A stretch of 64,000 nt of DNA from Actinomadura pelletieri DSM 43383 (GCF_003634705.1 NZ_RBWU01000008.1:310001-374000); one strand, 5' to 3'; shown: positions 25,055-34,932, counted from the stretch's first letter. Translations and numbers: made by a program. The notes: generated by a model not told the origin, from the sequence alone.

Positions 25055-25941
25055 CCGTGCTCGCCGCTGTTGCCGGGTGCCTGGGCGCCGTGGGCGTCAT
25101 CATGCTCGTCGGCGAGCTGCGGCCCGCGCCTCCTCGTCTGGATGCCGCGTTGGCTCGCATCCAGCCCGTGCCGAACTCTCCACTGCCGGTCGAGCGGGTG
25201 AGCACACGCGACGGTGTTGGACGGTGGTTGGCCCAGCATGTCGCCCGTCCGGCGGGGCTGCTGGCGTTGCCCCGGACCGATCTGGCGTTGCTCGGACGTT
25301 CCGTCGAGCGGTTCATGCTCGACAAGCTGACCCTGTTCATCACCGGGCTCCTGGTGCCGCCGGTGTTCAGTGGCCTGGTGGCGTTGGCCGGGGGCTCACC
25401 GGCGTGGATGTTCCCGGTCGTCGCCGGGCTCGCCTTGGGGGCGATTCTGTGGCTCGTCCCGGACTGGAACGTACGGTCCCAGGCTCGTCAGCGTCGCCGC
25501 GACTTCCGGTATGCCTTCACGTCCTACCTCCAGCTCGTCGTCCTGGAACGCGAAGCGGGCGCCGCGTTGAACGCCGCACTGGAGAACCCGGCGAAGATCA
25601 CCGAGGGGTGGCCGTTCCGCCGTGTTCACGAGGCGTTGACGCGTGCCCGGCACGGACAGCAGCAGCCATGGCGGGCCCTGGCCCGGCTCGGCGAAGAGAT
25701 CGGCGTCCGTGACCTGATCGACCTCGCGCACACGGCGGAGATCGCCGGGAGCGAGGGCGCGAAAATGCATGACGTCCTGGTCGCGAAGATCACCTCCATG
25801 CGGCATGAGGCGTCCGCCGCCGCGCGGTCTGAGGCCAACTCCCGCACCACCGCCATGTGGGTGCCGACCAGCCTGCTCATGCTCGGATTCGTGATCCTGG
25901 TCGGCTTCCCGTTCTTCTCCAAGCTCCTGGCGTCCGGCTGA
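25051..25941 (+). CDS. TadC-like inner-membrane pilus assembly protein
   Basis: 296 residues from GTG 25051. It has an N-terminal membrane helix, two helices at about 100-145 (LTLFITGLLVPPVFSGLVAL and MFPVVAGLALGAILWLV) and a C-terminal one (LLMLGFVILVGFPFF). These enclose a T2SF domain with DFRYAFTSYLQLVVLEREAG and IDLAHTAEIAGSEGAKM. It is the partner of the TadB-like protein and completes the core membrane platform. Confidence 0.8.
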   Translation: MTVLAAVAGCLGAVGVIMLVGELRPAPPRLDAALARIQPVPNSPLPVERVSTRDGVGRWLAQHVARPAGLLALPRTDLALLGRSVERFMLDKLTLFITGLLVPPVFSGLVALAGGSPAWMFPVVAGLALGAILWLVPDWNVRSQARQRRRDFRYAFTSYLQLVVLEREAGAALNAALENPAKITEGWPFRRVHEALTRARHGQQQPWRALARLGEEIGVRDLIDLAHTAEIAGSEGAKMHDVLVAKITSMRHEASAAARSEANSRTTAMWVPTSLLMLGFVILVGFPFFSKLLASG

Positions 25942-25976
25942 GCGCCTGAACTTCAACACAAACGCATCGGGGGACC

Positions 25977-26201
25977 ATGAACACGCTCGATACTGCGGCG
26001 CTTCGCGTCGCGTTTGCCGTCCACGACCGAGGCCGACGGCTCGCCGCCCGTTTGCGGGGCCGGGGCGACCGGGGCTCCGGGGTCGTCGAGACAATCATCA
26101 TCGTCGCTGGCTTCGCCGGGCTGGCGTTCGTCGTGTACCTGGCGGTGTCGAGCAAGGTGCACGCCTGGATCAACAAGATTCCTGGTGCCAGCGGGCCATG
26201 A
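25977..26201 (+). CDS. Flp-type pilin-like small protein
   Basis: 74 residues. A charged leader (HDRGRRLAARLRGRGDRGSG) precedes VVETIIIVAGFAGLAFVVYL, a class III/Flp-like pilin helix with a Glu five residues after the Gly-Ser-Gly cleavage region. That layout fits the major pilin subunit of a Tad system. A tad prepilin peptidase gene is not in the window. It overlaps the next gene by 4 nt. Confidence 0.7.
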   Translation: MNTLDTAALRVAFAVHDRGRRLAARLRGRGDRGSGVVETIIIVAGFAGLAFVVYLAVSSKVHAWINKIPGASGP

Positions 26202-26593
26202 CGGCGCCCGAACGAGGTCGAAGGCGAAGCGACAAGGGGTCGGCGACCGTCGCCACGGCCATCACCTTTCCCGTCGTGGGGCTGCTTTTCCTGGCGCTCG
26301 TGCAGGCGGTGATGGTGTCAGTGGCCCGGGACGTCGCGCAGTCGGCCGCCGAGGAAGGGCTGCGCGTTGCCCGCGCCCGCCAAGGCACGTTCGCCGATGG
26401 ACGGGCCGCCGCGGCGTCCTTTGCCCGCGACGAGCCCGTCCTGCAAGGGCCCACTGTCACGGTGTCCGGCGCCAACACCGTCGTTGTGCGGGTCACCGGC
26501 CGCGCGCCGACGTTGTTGCCTGGCGTCAACATCACCGTGTCCAGGACCGTTCGCGGTGCGCGTGAACGGTTCACCACCCCAGGGTCGGCGTGA
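26198..26593 (+). CDS. TadE-like minor pilin
   Basis: 131 residues. The N-terminal KGSATVATAITFPVVGLLFL, then VQAVMVSVARDVAQSAAEEG, has the G-S-A-T-V leader boundary, a hydrophobic helix and the alanine-rich helix of TadE/TadF pseudopilins. Its C-terminal part is short and beta-rich. Coupled to both neighbours by 4-nt overlaps. Confidence 0.75.
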   Translation: MTAPERGRRRSDKGSATVATAITFPVVGLLFLALVQAVMVSVARDVAQSAAEEGLRVARARQGTFADGRAAAASFARDEPVLQGPTVTVSGANTVVVRVTGRAPTLLPGVNITVSRTVRGARERFTTPGSA

Positions 26594-27036
26594 CCGTGCG
26601 AAGGAGAACGCCCGACGGCGAGGGCCGGGACGCGGGTAACGCGGTGGTGGAGACCGCGATCCTCGCGCCGGTGTTCCTCACGTTCCTGGCGGGGTTGCTC
26701 GTGGTGATGCGGGTGACGCATGGCAGTGCCGTGGTCGCCCAGGCCGCCGCTGACGCGGCCCGGCAAGCGTCCATCGCCCGCACCGCACGTCAGGCGCGGG
26801 CCGAGGCGCACGCGAGCGCCATGTACACCTTGCGTGACCGGGGTCTGCGCTGTATGCCGTCCGTCCATCTCGATCTGTCCGGCTTCAATCGTCCGGTCGG
26901 GCAACCGGCCACGGTGTCCGCGCAGGTGACCTGCGTTATCCAGCTCAGCGACGTCGGGTTGCCTGGGATGCCCGGTACTCGGACGGTCACCAAGATTCAT
27001 CGGTCGCCGATTGATCCTTACCGGGCGGCTCGATGA
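26590..27036 (+). CDS. TadE-like pseudopilin
   Basis: 148 residues from GTG 26590. GNAVVETAILAPVFLTFLAG is a classic TadE N-terminus with the Glu after the cleavage site. An alanine-rich helix (AVVAQAAADAARQASIARTA) and a beta-rich tail with two cysteines (RCMPS, QVTCVIQL) that may form a disulfide follow. It probably sits at the pilus tip or base as a minor subunit. Confidence 0.8.
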   Translation: MTVRRRTPDGEGRDAGNAVVETAILAPVFLTFLAGLLVVMRVTHGSAVVAQAAADAARQASIARTARQARAEAHASAMYTLRDRGLRCMPSVHLDLSGFNRPVGQPATVSAQVTCVIQLSDVGLPGMPGTRTVTKIHRSPIDPYRAAR

Positions 27037-27491
27037 GCGTCGGTACGTCGATACGGCGACGCCTGCGCGTACTCCGGCGGCCGTCCGAGTGCGGAAGTGT
27101 GAGCGTCTTCGCCGTCATCATCACGTTGGTCGTCGTGGTGTTCTTTGGTGCCGTCGTCGACTTCGAGCAGGCTCTTGAAGCCCGGCAGGACGCCAACACC
27201 ATTGCCCAGGAAGCCGCCCGTGCCGGTGCCGGACACGTCGACCGGGACCGTGCCTACAGCCGCGGGCAATTCGTCGTGGACCAGGAGTCTGCGGTTCGAG
27301 CGGCGCGGTCCTATCTGCGGGCCAGTGGCCACAGCGGCACCGTGACCACGGTTGGACGACGCACTATTCGCGTCCACGTCTCCATTACTCGACCTGCGCG
27401 GTTCTTGCCGGTGATCGGGATATCCACCCTTCACGCCGAGGGCACCGCGACCGCGATCCTGACCACCGGAATTGAAGGACCCCCGCCGTGA
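27033..27491 (+). CDS. TadE/TadG-like pilus assembly protein
   Basis: 152 residues. The N-terminal CGSVSVFAVIITLVVVVFFG followed by VDFEQALEARQDANTIAQEA resembles the TadG/TadE-type membrane-anchored pseudopilins (Flp pilus assembly TadE/G-like). The remainder is a short external domain. It has ATGA coupling upstream and overlaps the next GTG start by 4 nt. Confidence 0.7.
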   Translation: MSVGTSIRRRLRVLRRPSECGSVSVFAVIITLVVVVFFGAVVDFEQALEARQDANTIAQEAARAGAGHVDRDRAYSRGQFVVDQESAVRAARSYLRASGHSGTVTTVGRRTIRVHVSITRPARFLPVIGISTLHAEGTATAILTTGIEGPPP

Positions 27492-30211
27492 CCGACACCG
27501 GGCGCCGTTGCTTCATCGACTTCCTGCGCGGACTCAGCGCACTCGTGGCCTTCGTGTTCCTCCTGATCGGGTTCCCGGTCGCCATGTACGCCATGGGTGG
27601 TTCCCCCATCCCAGACCGTGTTCCGTCATGGGAGGAGATCAGCGCGACTCTAATGCGGCAGGACACCGACCAGAGCGTCTTCCTCACCACGATCATGTAC
27701 GTCGGCTGGGGAGCGTGGTGCCTGTTCATCGTCACCGTCTGCGCCGAGGTGATGAACTATCTGGCCGGACGATCCAGGTCCCCAATGCCGCGACCGGTCC
27801 GGCCGGTGCAGCAACTGGTCCGAGACCTGATCGCCACGGCAGCGCTCACCTTCACCGCCGCCGCGTCCCTCGCCACCTCTGCCTCCGCGGTGCCGCACGC
27901 GCAGGCCGCCACCGGCGTCCATGTCGCAGAACCGGAACCGGGTGCTCGGCAACGTCCGGTGCCGGGTGAAGGCACGCCTTCGCAGGGACCGGCCGCACCC
28001 AATTGGACTCCGCTGTTGGCCGACGAGCCCCCGCCCACCCCGAAGCATGACCCGCGCCATAGGCGAGACCACATCGTCAAACGTGGCGAAACCCTCTGGA
28101 GTCTTGCCCGTCGTACCTACGGTTCGGGCGCCCTCTACCTCAAGATCTTCAAGAGCAGTCGGGGCATCGATCAACCCGCCGGAGTGCCCGCCCTCACCGA
28201 TCCCGACGTTCTCTACCCCGGCCAGCGCATACGGCTTCCGCGAACAAACTCACCCGCCGACGGGCGCACACCGTCGCGAACGGCCTCGTCCCGTCCGGGA
28301 GATGCCGAAGACTCGACCGGGCGGGACGAGGCGAGCGATACCCGAGCACCAACCACGCCCGGATCGACGTCCAAGAGGGCCACGGCATCGGAGGTGCCGA
28401 GCCCGATCGTGGCACCGCCCGTCGACCCGACACCAGGCAGCCAAGGCGAACCAGACTCGCCATTGGCGATTCCCCTTTCGCCGGGCTCCCGTATCGGTCT
28501 CGGGCTCGCCGCTGCGCTCAGCGTGGCCGTGGCAGCCACCCGCCTGCACCGGCGCCGCCGACGCCTACCCGACACCGATCCAGACCCCTCCCAGCGCACC
28601 CCCGAATCCCCAATCGCGGTCCCGGTACTCAAAGCCCGGAAGGCGCACCTGGACGACACGGACGCCCGCGAGGCGCCCATCCCGTCCGACGAGGAACTCG
28701 TCCGCAAGGATTTGGTGGCCACACAACCGGACGACCTCGTCGTCGGCACCGGCGATGGCCAGGCCATCTCCGTCACCCTGCCGGGCCTCAGCCTGGGCCT
28801 GTCCGGAGACGGCGCGCACGCCGCCGCCCGCGCCATCACCGTCGAACTCCTGGCCAAGGCTCACCGCGACCGGGCGGCGGTCCTCATCCCGCAGGCCGAT
28901 GCACAGGCCCTCTTCCCGGGCGACGACATCACTCACCTGTCCACGGCACTCGAGGGCTTGATCATCACACCAACCTTGGACGAGGCCATCGGCCATCTGG
29001 AGACGGAGCTACTGCGCCGCGGCCGGGTGCTGGAGATGACCGACCAGCCCGACGTGCCCACGTTGCGCACCAACGATCCAGCCGAACCCCTGCCGACCAT
29101 GCTGCTGGTTGCGTCAGTCCCCCCGAACAAACCCACCGTGCAGGCCCTCGCGGGACTCGGCCGCCGACACTGCATCGGCGTCCTCTCCCTCGGTTTCTGG
29201 CCGTCCGGCACGAGCGTGGAACTCTCCGCCGACGCGACCGTTACGGACGCTCACGGCCCCGACGCCGAGCGTTTCACCGGAACCCAGCTCTTCGAACTGA
29301 CCACGGCCGACGCCGCAGGAATGTTGCGAACCATCCGAACCGCCACCGGCAGCGAACCGGACGTCGTTCCCTCGCCATCAACAACGGACGCCGCCCCCGA
29401 ACCGGAAATGCGCGCCACCTCACCCATCGTCCCGCCCCCACGCCCCTCGGACGAGTCCGTGCGTCCACCGGTCCGCCTCAACGTGCTCGGACACGTCGGC
29501 CTGCACACCAAGGACGGTCCGATCAGCACCGGGCTACGCCAGCGCGCCCGCGAGCTGCTCACTTACCTTGCCTTGCACCCGGACGGCGTGACCCGCGACC
29601 GGGCGAGCGCCGATCTGTGGCCGGATGACAGCCCTGAGACCGTCGTCGCGAAGTTCAACACCGCCGTCGGGAACATCCGCAGCGTCCTCCGCGCCGCTAC
29701 CGGCCTGACTGAGCCCATGTACGTCATCCACAACGCAGGCCGCTACCACCTCGATCCAGATCTCATTGACATCGACCTCTGGCAACTGACCGCCGCCCTC
29801 ACCGAGGTCCGGCATGCCGCGGACGACACCGCTCGAATCAAAGCGCTCACGCTCGTCACCGACCGCTACACCGACGAGTTCGCCAGCGGCCTCACCCAAC
29901 AGTGGGCCGAAGCCCATCGCGAATACCTCCGCCATACGGCCAGCGCCGCCGCCAGTGACCTCGCACGCCACATCCAGGAGGACCACCCGGAGCAAGCGCT
30001 CACGGTGCTCGAACAGGCCATCATCTACGACCCCTACTCCGAGCCCCTCTACCAGTCCCTCATGCGGATACAAGCCCGCCTCGACCGTCCTGAAGCCGTC
30101 CGCCGTACTTACCAACTCCTCGCGGCACGCCTGGACGACATCGACGCCGAACCCGATGACGAAACTCGTAAGCTCGTGAATCTCCCAACACCCACGTCCA
30201 AACGAAACTGA
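27488..30211 (+). CDS. Membrane LysM-BTAD protein ending the Tad operon
   Basis: 907 residues. Three hydrophobic segments lie in the first about 135 residues. A LysM domain follows at about 195-255 (IVKRGETLWSLARRTYG, then DVLYPGQRIRLP), then a low-complexity linker, another hydrophobic stretch near residue 340 (IGLGLAAALSVAVAATRLH) and a large middle region without a recognised fold. The C-terminal about 245 residues hold an OmpR-like winged helix (LRQRARELLTYLALHPDGVT) and a bacterial transcriptional activation domain (DIDLWQLTAALTEVR onward, with TPR-like helices). The layout suggests coupling of cell-wall binding to a regulator-type domain; whether it binds DNA is unknown. It is translationally coupled to the pilus genes. 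Confidence 0.8.
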   Translation: MTDTGRRCFIDFLRGLSALVAFVFLLIGFPVAMYAMGGSPIPDRVPSWEEISATLMRQDTDQSVFLTTIMYVGWGAWCLFIVTVCAEVMNYLAGRSRSPMPRPVRPVQQLVRDLIATAALTFTAAASLATSASAVPHAQAATGVHVAEPEPGARQRPVPGEGTPSQGPAAPNWTPLLADEPPPTPKHDPRHRRDHIVKRGETLWSLARRTYGSGALYLKIFKSSRGIDQPAGVPALTDPDVLYPGQRIRLPRTNSPADGRTPSRTASSRPGDAEDSTGRDEASDTRAPTTPGSTSKRATASEVPSPIVAPPVDPTPGSQGEPDSPLAIPLSPGSRIGLGLAAALSVAVAATRLHRRRRRLPDTDPDPSQRTPESPIAVPVLKARKAHLDDTDAREAPIPSDEELVRKDLVATQPDDLVVGTGDGQAISVTLPGLSLGLSGDGAHAAARAITVELLAKAHRDRAAVLIPQADAQALFPGDDITHLSTALEGLIITPTLDEAIGHLETELLRRGRVLEMTDQPDVPTLRTNDPAEPLPTMLLVASVPPNKPTVQALAGLGRRHCIGVLSLGFWPSGTSVELSADATVTDAHGPDAERFTGTQLFELTTADAAGMLRTIRTATGSEPDVVPSPSTTDAAPEPEMRATSPIVPPPRPSDESVRPPVRLNVLGHVGLHTKDGPISTGLRQRARELLTYLALHPDGVTRDRASADLWPDDSPETVVAKFNTAVGNIRSVLRAATGLTEPMYVIHNAGRYHLDPDLIDIDLWQLTAALTEVRHAADDTARIKALTLVTDRYTDEFASGLTQQWAEAHREYLRHTASAAASDLARHIQEDHPEQALTVLEQAIIYDPYSEPLYQSLMRIQARLDRPEAVRRTYQLLAARLDDIDAEPDDETRKLVNLPTPTSKRN

Positions 30212-30327
30212 CGACAAGGGCCGGCGCACATCGAACGCGTGAACGGCGGCTCCGCGCCATCACCCGGCCGACTCTCGGACCACGAAGGCGCGTTGTCACG
30301 ACAGAAGGGATGTGATCGGGTATCGGC

Positions 30328-33300
30328 GTGGACGTCGACCAGTTCTTCAGCTACGGGCCGCGCGCTCCATTCGAAGTACGGAATGTCTTCACTGACCGGG
30401 AAGCCCAGATCAGGGACTTTCGTGACCGGTTCGCCCGCCTGACCGAACGGTCGTGGACTGTCGATGAGCTGCTCGACTTCCAACGTCCGGCGTCCAACAT
30501 CATCACCTTGTGCGGTGAGGGCGGGATCGGTAAGTCCACGCTGGCCAGGCACGTCGCGGGCCTGGCAGTAGGCGGCGAGTTGGAGGGCCTGCCGCGCCAT
30601 GGCGCGCACGCGGTACTGGACTTCGCCGACCCTGCCAGTTCGAGCTTCGAGGCTGTCTTGCTGCGGCTTCGCGCGGCATTGGCGCCGCTGGCCAGGTCAT
30701 GGCCCGCGTTCGATGTCGCGTTGGCGGTGTACTGGCAGCGCAAGCACCCCGGCGAGTCGCTAACAGCCTTCCTGCGCAAGGACAACACGGCGGATTCCCT
30801 CGGGGTCGCCGACCAGGTCGGCACCGCCGTGGATCAACTCCTTGGCGGGTTCGGCGCGCTGTCGGTGGCGTATCGGGCGCTGAACCTCCTGGGCCGGACA
30901 GCCACGCAGAAGGCACGGTTGAAACGTCTGCGGGCCGACCTGCCCGCACTCGATCCGATCTTGTCCGAACAGGACCCCGATCGGATGCTCGGCTACATGC
31001 CGGTCCTCCTGGCCGCCGACCTGGAGCGGGCGCGTCGTAAGCGTCCAGCGCTGGCGTTGTGCGTGCTGGACACCTTCGAGAACGTTCAGCGCCTTCCCGC
31101 CGAACGCGGCGGTCTGGAGGACCTGGTGTCGCGGCTGGTGTACCTGATGCCGAACGTCGTCTTCGTAGCGGCCGGACGGTTGGCGGTGCGCTGGCACGAA
31201 GAGGCCAAGGCCGTCGCGCTCACCTATGGCGGCGAACGCCGCTGGCCGGGCCTGGCTGGACACGACCAGCTCGGCCTGGACGGTTTCGACCGCGCATCGG
31301 CCGAGGCGTACCTGACCGCGCGACTAACCGTGGACGGGACTCCCGCGATCGGGCCCGGCATCCGAGAACGCATCGTCGCGGGATCCGGTGGATCTCCGCT
31401 CTACCTCGATCTGTCGGCCGGGCTGTTCGGGCAGTACCTCGCACGCGGGGAAGCACCGCCCGCCGAGGCGTTCGGGCTCGGGTTCCCCGAGCTGGTGTTG
31501 CGAACAATGCGGGACCTCTCGGCCCCCGACCGTGACCTGCTGCGGGCGGCGGCGCTGCTGGAGGCGTTCGACGAAGACGTCCTGCACGCGGTACTACCCC
31601 AGATGCGGCTCCGGCAGATCGAACGATTCGTACAGCGTCCGTTCGTCCGCCAAGACGAGACGGTGTGGCCGCCGTACCGGCTGCACGAGAACCTGCGCCG
31701 CAGCGTGGCCGAATGCGACGCCGACACCGACGACGGCTGGACACCGGCCGAACGCGCGCACAACGCCGAACGAGCCATCGAGCACCTGGCACGCGCCGCG
31801 TTGACGGTCTGGGACGACGACGCCGACCATCCGGTTCCGTTGGGGGTGCGGAGCAGGCGATGCGTGGCGGCGTTCCTACTCGTCCTGCACGCCGCCCACG
31901 AGCACCGGCTGACACCGCGAACGTTGGGCGATCTCGCCTACAGCCTCACCGTGCTCGGCCATTGGCAGGTGCTGGTGTCCCTGCCTGAACTACCAGACTC
32001 CCCGGAACTGAATCGGCTGACCGCGGTCGCGCGACTCACGGCACGCGCGGACGTCAACGCCGAGGACCGCTACCAGGCGCTACGCGAGCTGATCGGTGAA
32101 CCGGAAGGCCCGTACGCCGACTACTACCGGCACGAGCTGGCCAGCCGCGCGCACATCATCGGCAAGGTCGAGGAGGCAGCCGCCCACCTGTCCGGAATCG
32201 AGCCCGCGTCCCTGATCGGTGCAAGCGGCCGCTTCGGGCTGGCCGACAACGCGCTACGCCGCAGCGACTACCGCTCAGTCGCGCGGCTGATGGACGGCGC
32301 CTCACAAGCGGGCCTCGATCAGGTACGCGCCGCTGACCTGCTCGGCCACACCCACCTGCACAACGCCCGTTTCGCCGAAGCGGCCCAATTCTTCGAGACG
32401 ACCCTGGACGCGGCCCGCGAAGCCAACGCCCCACTATGGGAAGCGCGCGCACTACGACACCTCCTACTGGCGCTGATGTGGTACGACCCGGACCGCACCA
32501 TGTCACTGCTCGGCCGGGCCCGGGAGCTGAACGGTTCGGCCGGGGAACCGATCGGCCTCGCCCAGTGCGACATGGCCGAGGCGATGGCCAGCGCCCTTCG
32601 CGGCGAGCACCGCGCGGCCGCCGCCCTCCTAGAAGCAGCGGCACGCCGGTTCGGCGAACTCGGCGCCTCCCGTGAGCTACTGCCCGTCGAGGCGCTTCAA
32701 GTCCTCCTGGACGCCTCCGGCGGCCGAATGGCGGAAGCCACCCGCACGGCACGAAGCCTGACCGACGACTGCCTCCCCGTGTGGGCACCGGTGACCCGCG
32801 CGTGGGCCGGGCTGGACGCCGACTTCACCGCCATCGCCTGGCTGGACGACCCGGACGCGGCCCGGCGCCGCTGGTCACAGGCCCTGACACGGCTACGGAA
32901 ACGGAGCTGCGGGCCGCTGGACGTCGGCGACCACCGCGCCTTGATCCCAACCGGCCGGGTGCCCGACGCGCTCGTCGAGACGGCGATCCGCGATGCCCTG
33001 CGAAGCCCCGCATTCGACGGCCCACGCGAGCCGGTCGACGCGGTGGGGACGCTCGGCACCGACGGTGTCGTGTCGGGCGAGCGGACGGTGGTGAAGGTGC
33101 GTCGACGGATGCACGAACGGCTGGAGACCGTCCGCAACTTCGACAAGCTGCGCGCCACGACAGGCATTAAGGCCCCACGACTTCTGGACGCGGGAGCCGC
33201 GGGAGAAGCGTGGTGGGCGGTCCTGGAACGCCTCCCCGGCACGCCCGCAGATCACCCCACCCCCGCGCGCCAACGCCAGCTCGGCCGCCAACTGCGCCAA

Positions 33301-33789
33301 TGGCACTCGCAACCTCCCGGCGACGGTCTGCGCCTGGACGACCCCGGTGCCTTGGGCGTCCTTCTGGGCTGGGCCCGATCGACCACCCCAGACACCTACC
33401 CCGCCCTCGCCGAGCACATCGCCGCGGCCTGCCGAGGACTCCCCATGACCGCGATCCACGGCGACGTCGCGGTCTGCCACAACACCCTGTTCGACGGCGA
33501 GACCCTCACCGGACTACTCGACCCGGGCGCAACCGAGGCCGGGCCGCCGATGCTCGACCTCGCCTGGGCCCTGGCCGTCGACATGCCACGTGGCGCCCAG
33601 CCCGGCCCGCTGATCGACGGCTACGGCAGCGACGCCGTCGACCACGACGCCCTGGCCGCGCTGCTGCCACTGATGATGCTGCGACGCCTCATCGACGCCC
33701 CGTCCCTGGGCCTCGCCGACACCGACGGCGCATGGCTCACACGATGGCTCCGCGACCACCATCCCGACCTGCTCACCCTGGCCCAATAA
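30328..33789 (+). CDS. STAND-type ATPase fused to a C-terminal aminoglycoside-phosphotransferase-like kinase
   Basis: 1153 residues from GTG 30328. The P-loop GEGGIGKST is at residues 63-71, and a Walker B-like LALCVLDTFEN at about 238-248. A sensor-like VVFVAAGRLAV and a winged-helix-like region follow, then a long helical TPR-type section (about 480-850) rich in A-x-x-x-L-L repeats. From about residue 905 the protein is an APH/choline-kinase-like domain: VVKVRRR (candidate ATP-binding Lys), ERLPG hinge, HGDVAVCHN at 1044-1052 (catalytic-loop pattern H-x-D-x(4)-N) and GLLDPG at about 1062 (metal-binding Asp). NTPase-TPR-effector layouts are typical of STAND signalling proteins. The substrate of the kinase is unknown. 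Confidence 0.8.
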   Translation: MDVDQFFSYGPRAPFEVRNVFTDREAQIRDFRDRFARLTERSWTVDELLDFQRPASNIITLCGEGGIGKSTLARHVAGLAVGGELEGLPRHGAHAVLDFADPASSSFEAVLLRLRAALAPLARSWPAFDVALAVYWQRKHPGESLTAFLRKDNTADSLGVADQVGTAVDQLLGGFGALSVAYRALNLLGRTATQKARLKRLRADLPALDPILSEQDPDRMLGYMPVLLAADLERARRKRPALALCVLDTFENVQRLPAERGGLEDLVSRLVYLMPNVVFVAAGRLAVRWHEEAKAVALTYGGERRWPGLAGHDQLGLDGFDRASAEAYLTARLTVDGTPAIGPGIRERIVAGSGGSPLYLDLSAGLFGQYLARGEAPPAEAFGLGFPELVLRTMRDLSAPDRDLLRAAALLEAFDEDVLHAVLPQMRLRQIERFVQRPFVRQDETVWPPYRLHENLRRSVAECDADTDDGWTPAERAHNAERAIEHLARAALTVWDDDADHPVPLGVRSRRCVAAFLLVLHAAHEHRLTPRTLGDLAYSLTVLGHWQVLVSLPELPDSPELNRLTAVARLTARADVNAEDRYQALRELIGEPEGPYADYYRHELASRAHIIGKVEEAAAHLSGIEPASLIGASGRFGLADNALRRSDYRSVARLMDGASQAGLDQVRAADLLGHTHLHNARFAEAAQFFETTLDAAREANAPLWEARALRHLLLALMWYDPDRTMSLLGRARELNGSAGEPIGLAQCDMAEAMASALRGEHRAAAALLEAAARRFGELGASRELLPVEALQVLLDASGGRMAEATRTARSLTDDCLPVWAPVTRAWAGLDADFTAIAWLDDPDAARRRWSQALTRLRKRSCGPLDVGDHRALIPTGRVPDALVETAIRDALRSPAFDGPREPVDAVGTLGTDGVVSGERTVVKVRRRMHERLETVRNFDKLRATTGIKAPRLLDAGAAGEAWWAVLERLPGTPADHPTPARQRQLGRQLRQWHSQPPGDGLRLDDPGALGVLLGWARSTTPDTYPALAEHIAAACRGLPMTAIHGDVAVCHNTLFDGETLTGLLDPGATEAGPPMLDLAWALAVDMPRGAQPGPLIDGYGSDAVDHDALAALLPLMMLRRLIDAPSLGLADTDGAWLTRWLRDHHPDLLTLAQ

Positions 33790-34522
33790 GCCCGGCCCGA
33801 CGGGCACACGCGTACGGAATGTAGTTGTCCAGCACATTCGCGGGCACAGAAAGCCGCCCGCGAAGCTCGTCCTCGTCGTCGCGGGCGTAGAAGCGGTTGA
33901 GGCCGTCAAACAGCGCCACCTTGTATCCGGCCGCCAGAACGAGCGGCTCCCACTCCTGGTGACTCGGCTGCGTGGTCAATGGAACGGTCGCCTCAACCAC
34001 GATCACCCGCGGCCGCCAAACCCTCAGATCGGCCGACCGCAACACGGCGGCCTCCGCCCCCTCCACGTCAACCTTCAACAGGTCGAACCCCGGTTCGGCA
34101 TACGCGTTCAGAACCGCCTCCAAGGTGACGACCTCGACGCGCAACTCCTCATACCGCCAACCGTCCGCCAGATGCCCCTCCAGAACATCCCTGCGCAACG
34201 TGCTAAGCCCACCACCACCAGCCATCCCCGCACCCGGAACGACGCGGAAGAACGACGCGTAACCCGGCTCGTCTCCCACAGCCACACGCAGGTTCACATC
34301 ACCCGGCCGAGCCCGCTCAAGACGTGCGTGGCGCTCGGGCAACGGATCGATGTTGACACCCCGCCACCCAAGACCGTCCACCAGGTTCTTGGTCAGCGAC
34401 CCCCTGACCGGCTCGCCGGCCCCAACATCCACAAAGAACCCGCCCCGCTGGCCAGCGAAGGCGCGCATCAGCACAACATCCTCCGCATTCCCCGCGTACG
34501 CGATCAAGTCATACCCACTCAC
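33773..34522 (-). CDS. FkbM-family SAM-dependent methyltransferase
   Basis: 249 residues from a GTG at 34522. VDVGAGEPVRGSLTKNLVD is motif I, with VNIDPLPERHARL after it, and FDLLKVDVEGAEAAVLR is the hallmark FkbM segment. FkbM enzymes O-methylate sugars, polyketides or lipids. The gene converges on the STAND-kinase gene with a 17-nt overlap of their 3' ends (33773-33789). The acceptor substrate cannot be inferred, as no glycan or secondary-metabolite cluster lies nearby. Confidence 0.85.
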   Translation of the reverse strand: MSGYDLIAYAGNAEDVVLMRAFAGQRGGFFVDVGAGEPVRGSLTKNLVDGLGWRGVNIDPLPERHARLERARPGDVNLRVAVGDEPGYASFFRVVPGAGMAGGGGLSTLRRDVLEGHLADGWRYEELRVEVVTLEAVLNAYAEPGFDLLKVDVEGAEAAVLRSADLRVWRPRVIVVEATVPLTTQPSHQEWEPLVLAAGYKVALFDGLNRFYARDDEDELRGRLSVPANVLDNYIPYACARRAGLIGPG

Positions 34523-34932
34523 CCCGCCAATCTACGGGCCACCTCGCCCCACCCACGAAGAAGCCCAAAGGGCAACGACGAGGTCAACACTCCCGGCGCC
34601 TAGTCAAGGGCCATCGGCGGGGGATCAGATAACTCTGGCTCGGACTCAATCGGATTCGTAGCGTCAGTGCTGGTCAACGATTCGAGCAGAAGTTCGGACG
34701 TTAAGTCGATTGCCCGGGTTTACGTCTACTCATGGCCTGATCCGGCCAGACCATGACTTCCCATGTCGTCTTGGGTGACAAGTTTAGTAAAAATTCTTCA
34801 ATCGACTGAGGTGTTGATCAACTTTCGAATGTTTCCTAGCGTCGGTGGCGCGGAGATTCGCTTCGCCGCTCTGTTCAGGAGCGACTTTTGCCGTCCGGTA
34901 GTGCTCCGGTCGGCCGCTCCAGGAGGAAACAC
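34523..34932. other. Divergent intergenic region
   Basis: About 410 nt between the FkbM gene (minus) and the I36-like gene (plus), less GC-rich than its surroundings. A TTGATC hexamer near 34815 may be a -35 element for the downstream secreted-protein genes, but I cannot fix a partner -10. AGGAGG at 34921-34926 is the strong ribosome-binding site of the next gene. Confidence 0.4.
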
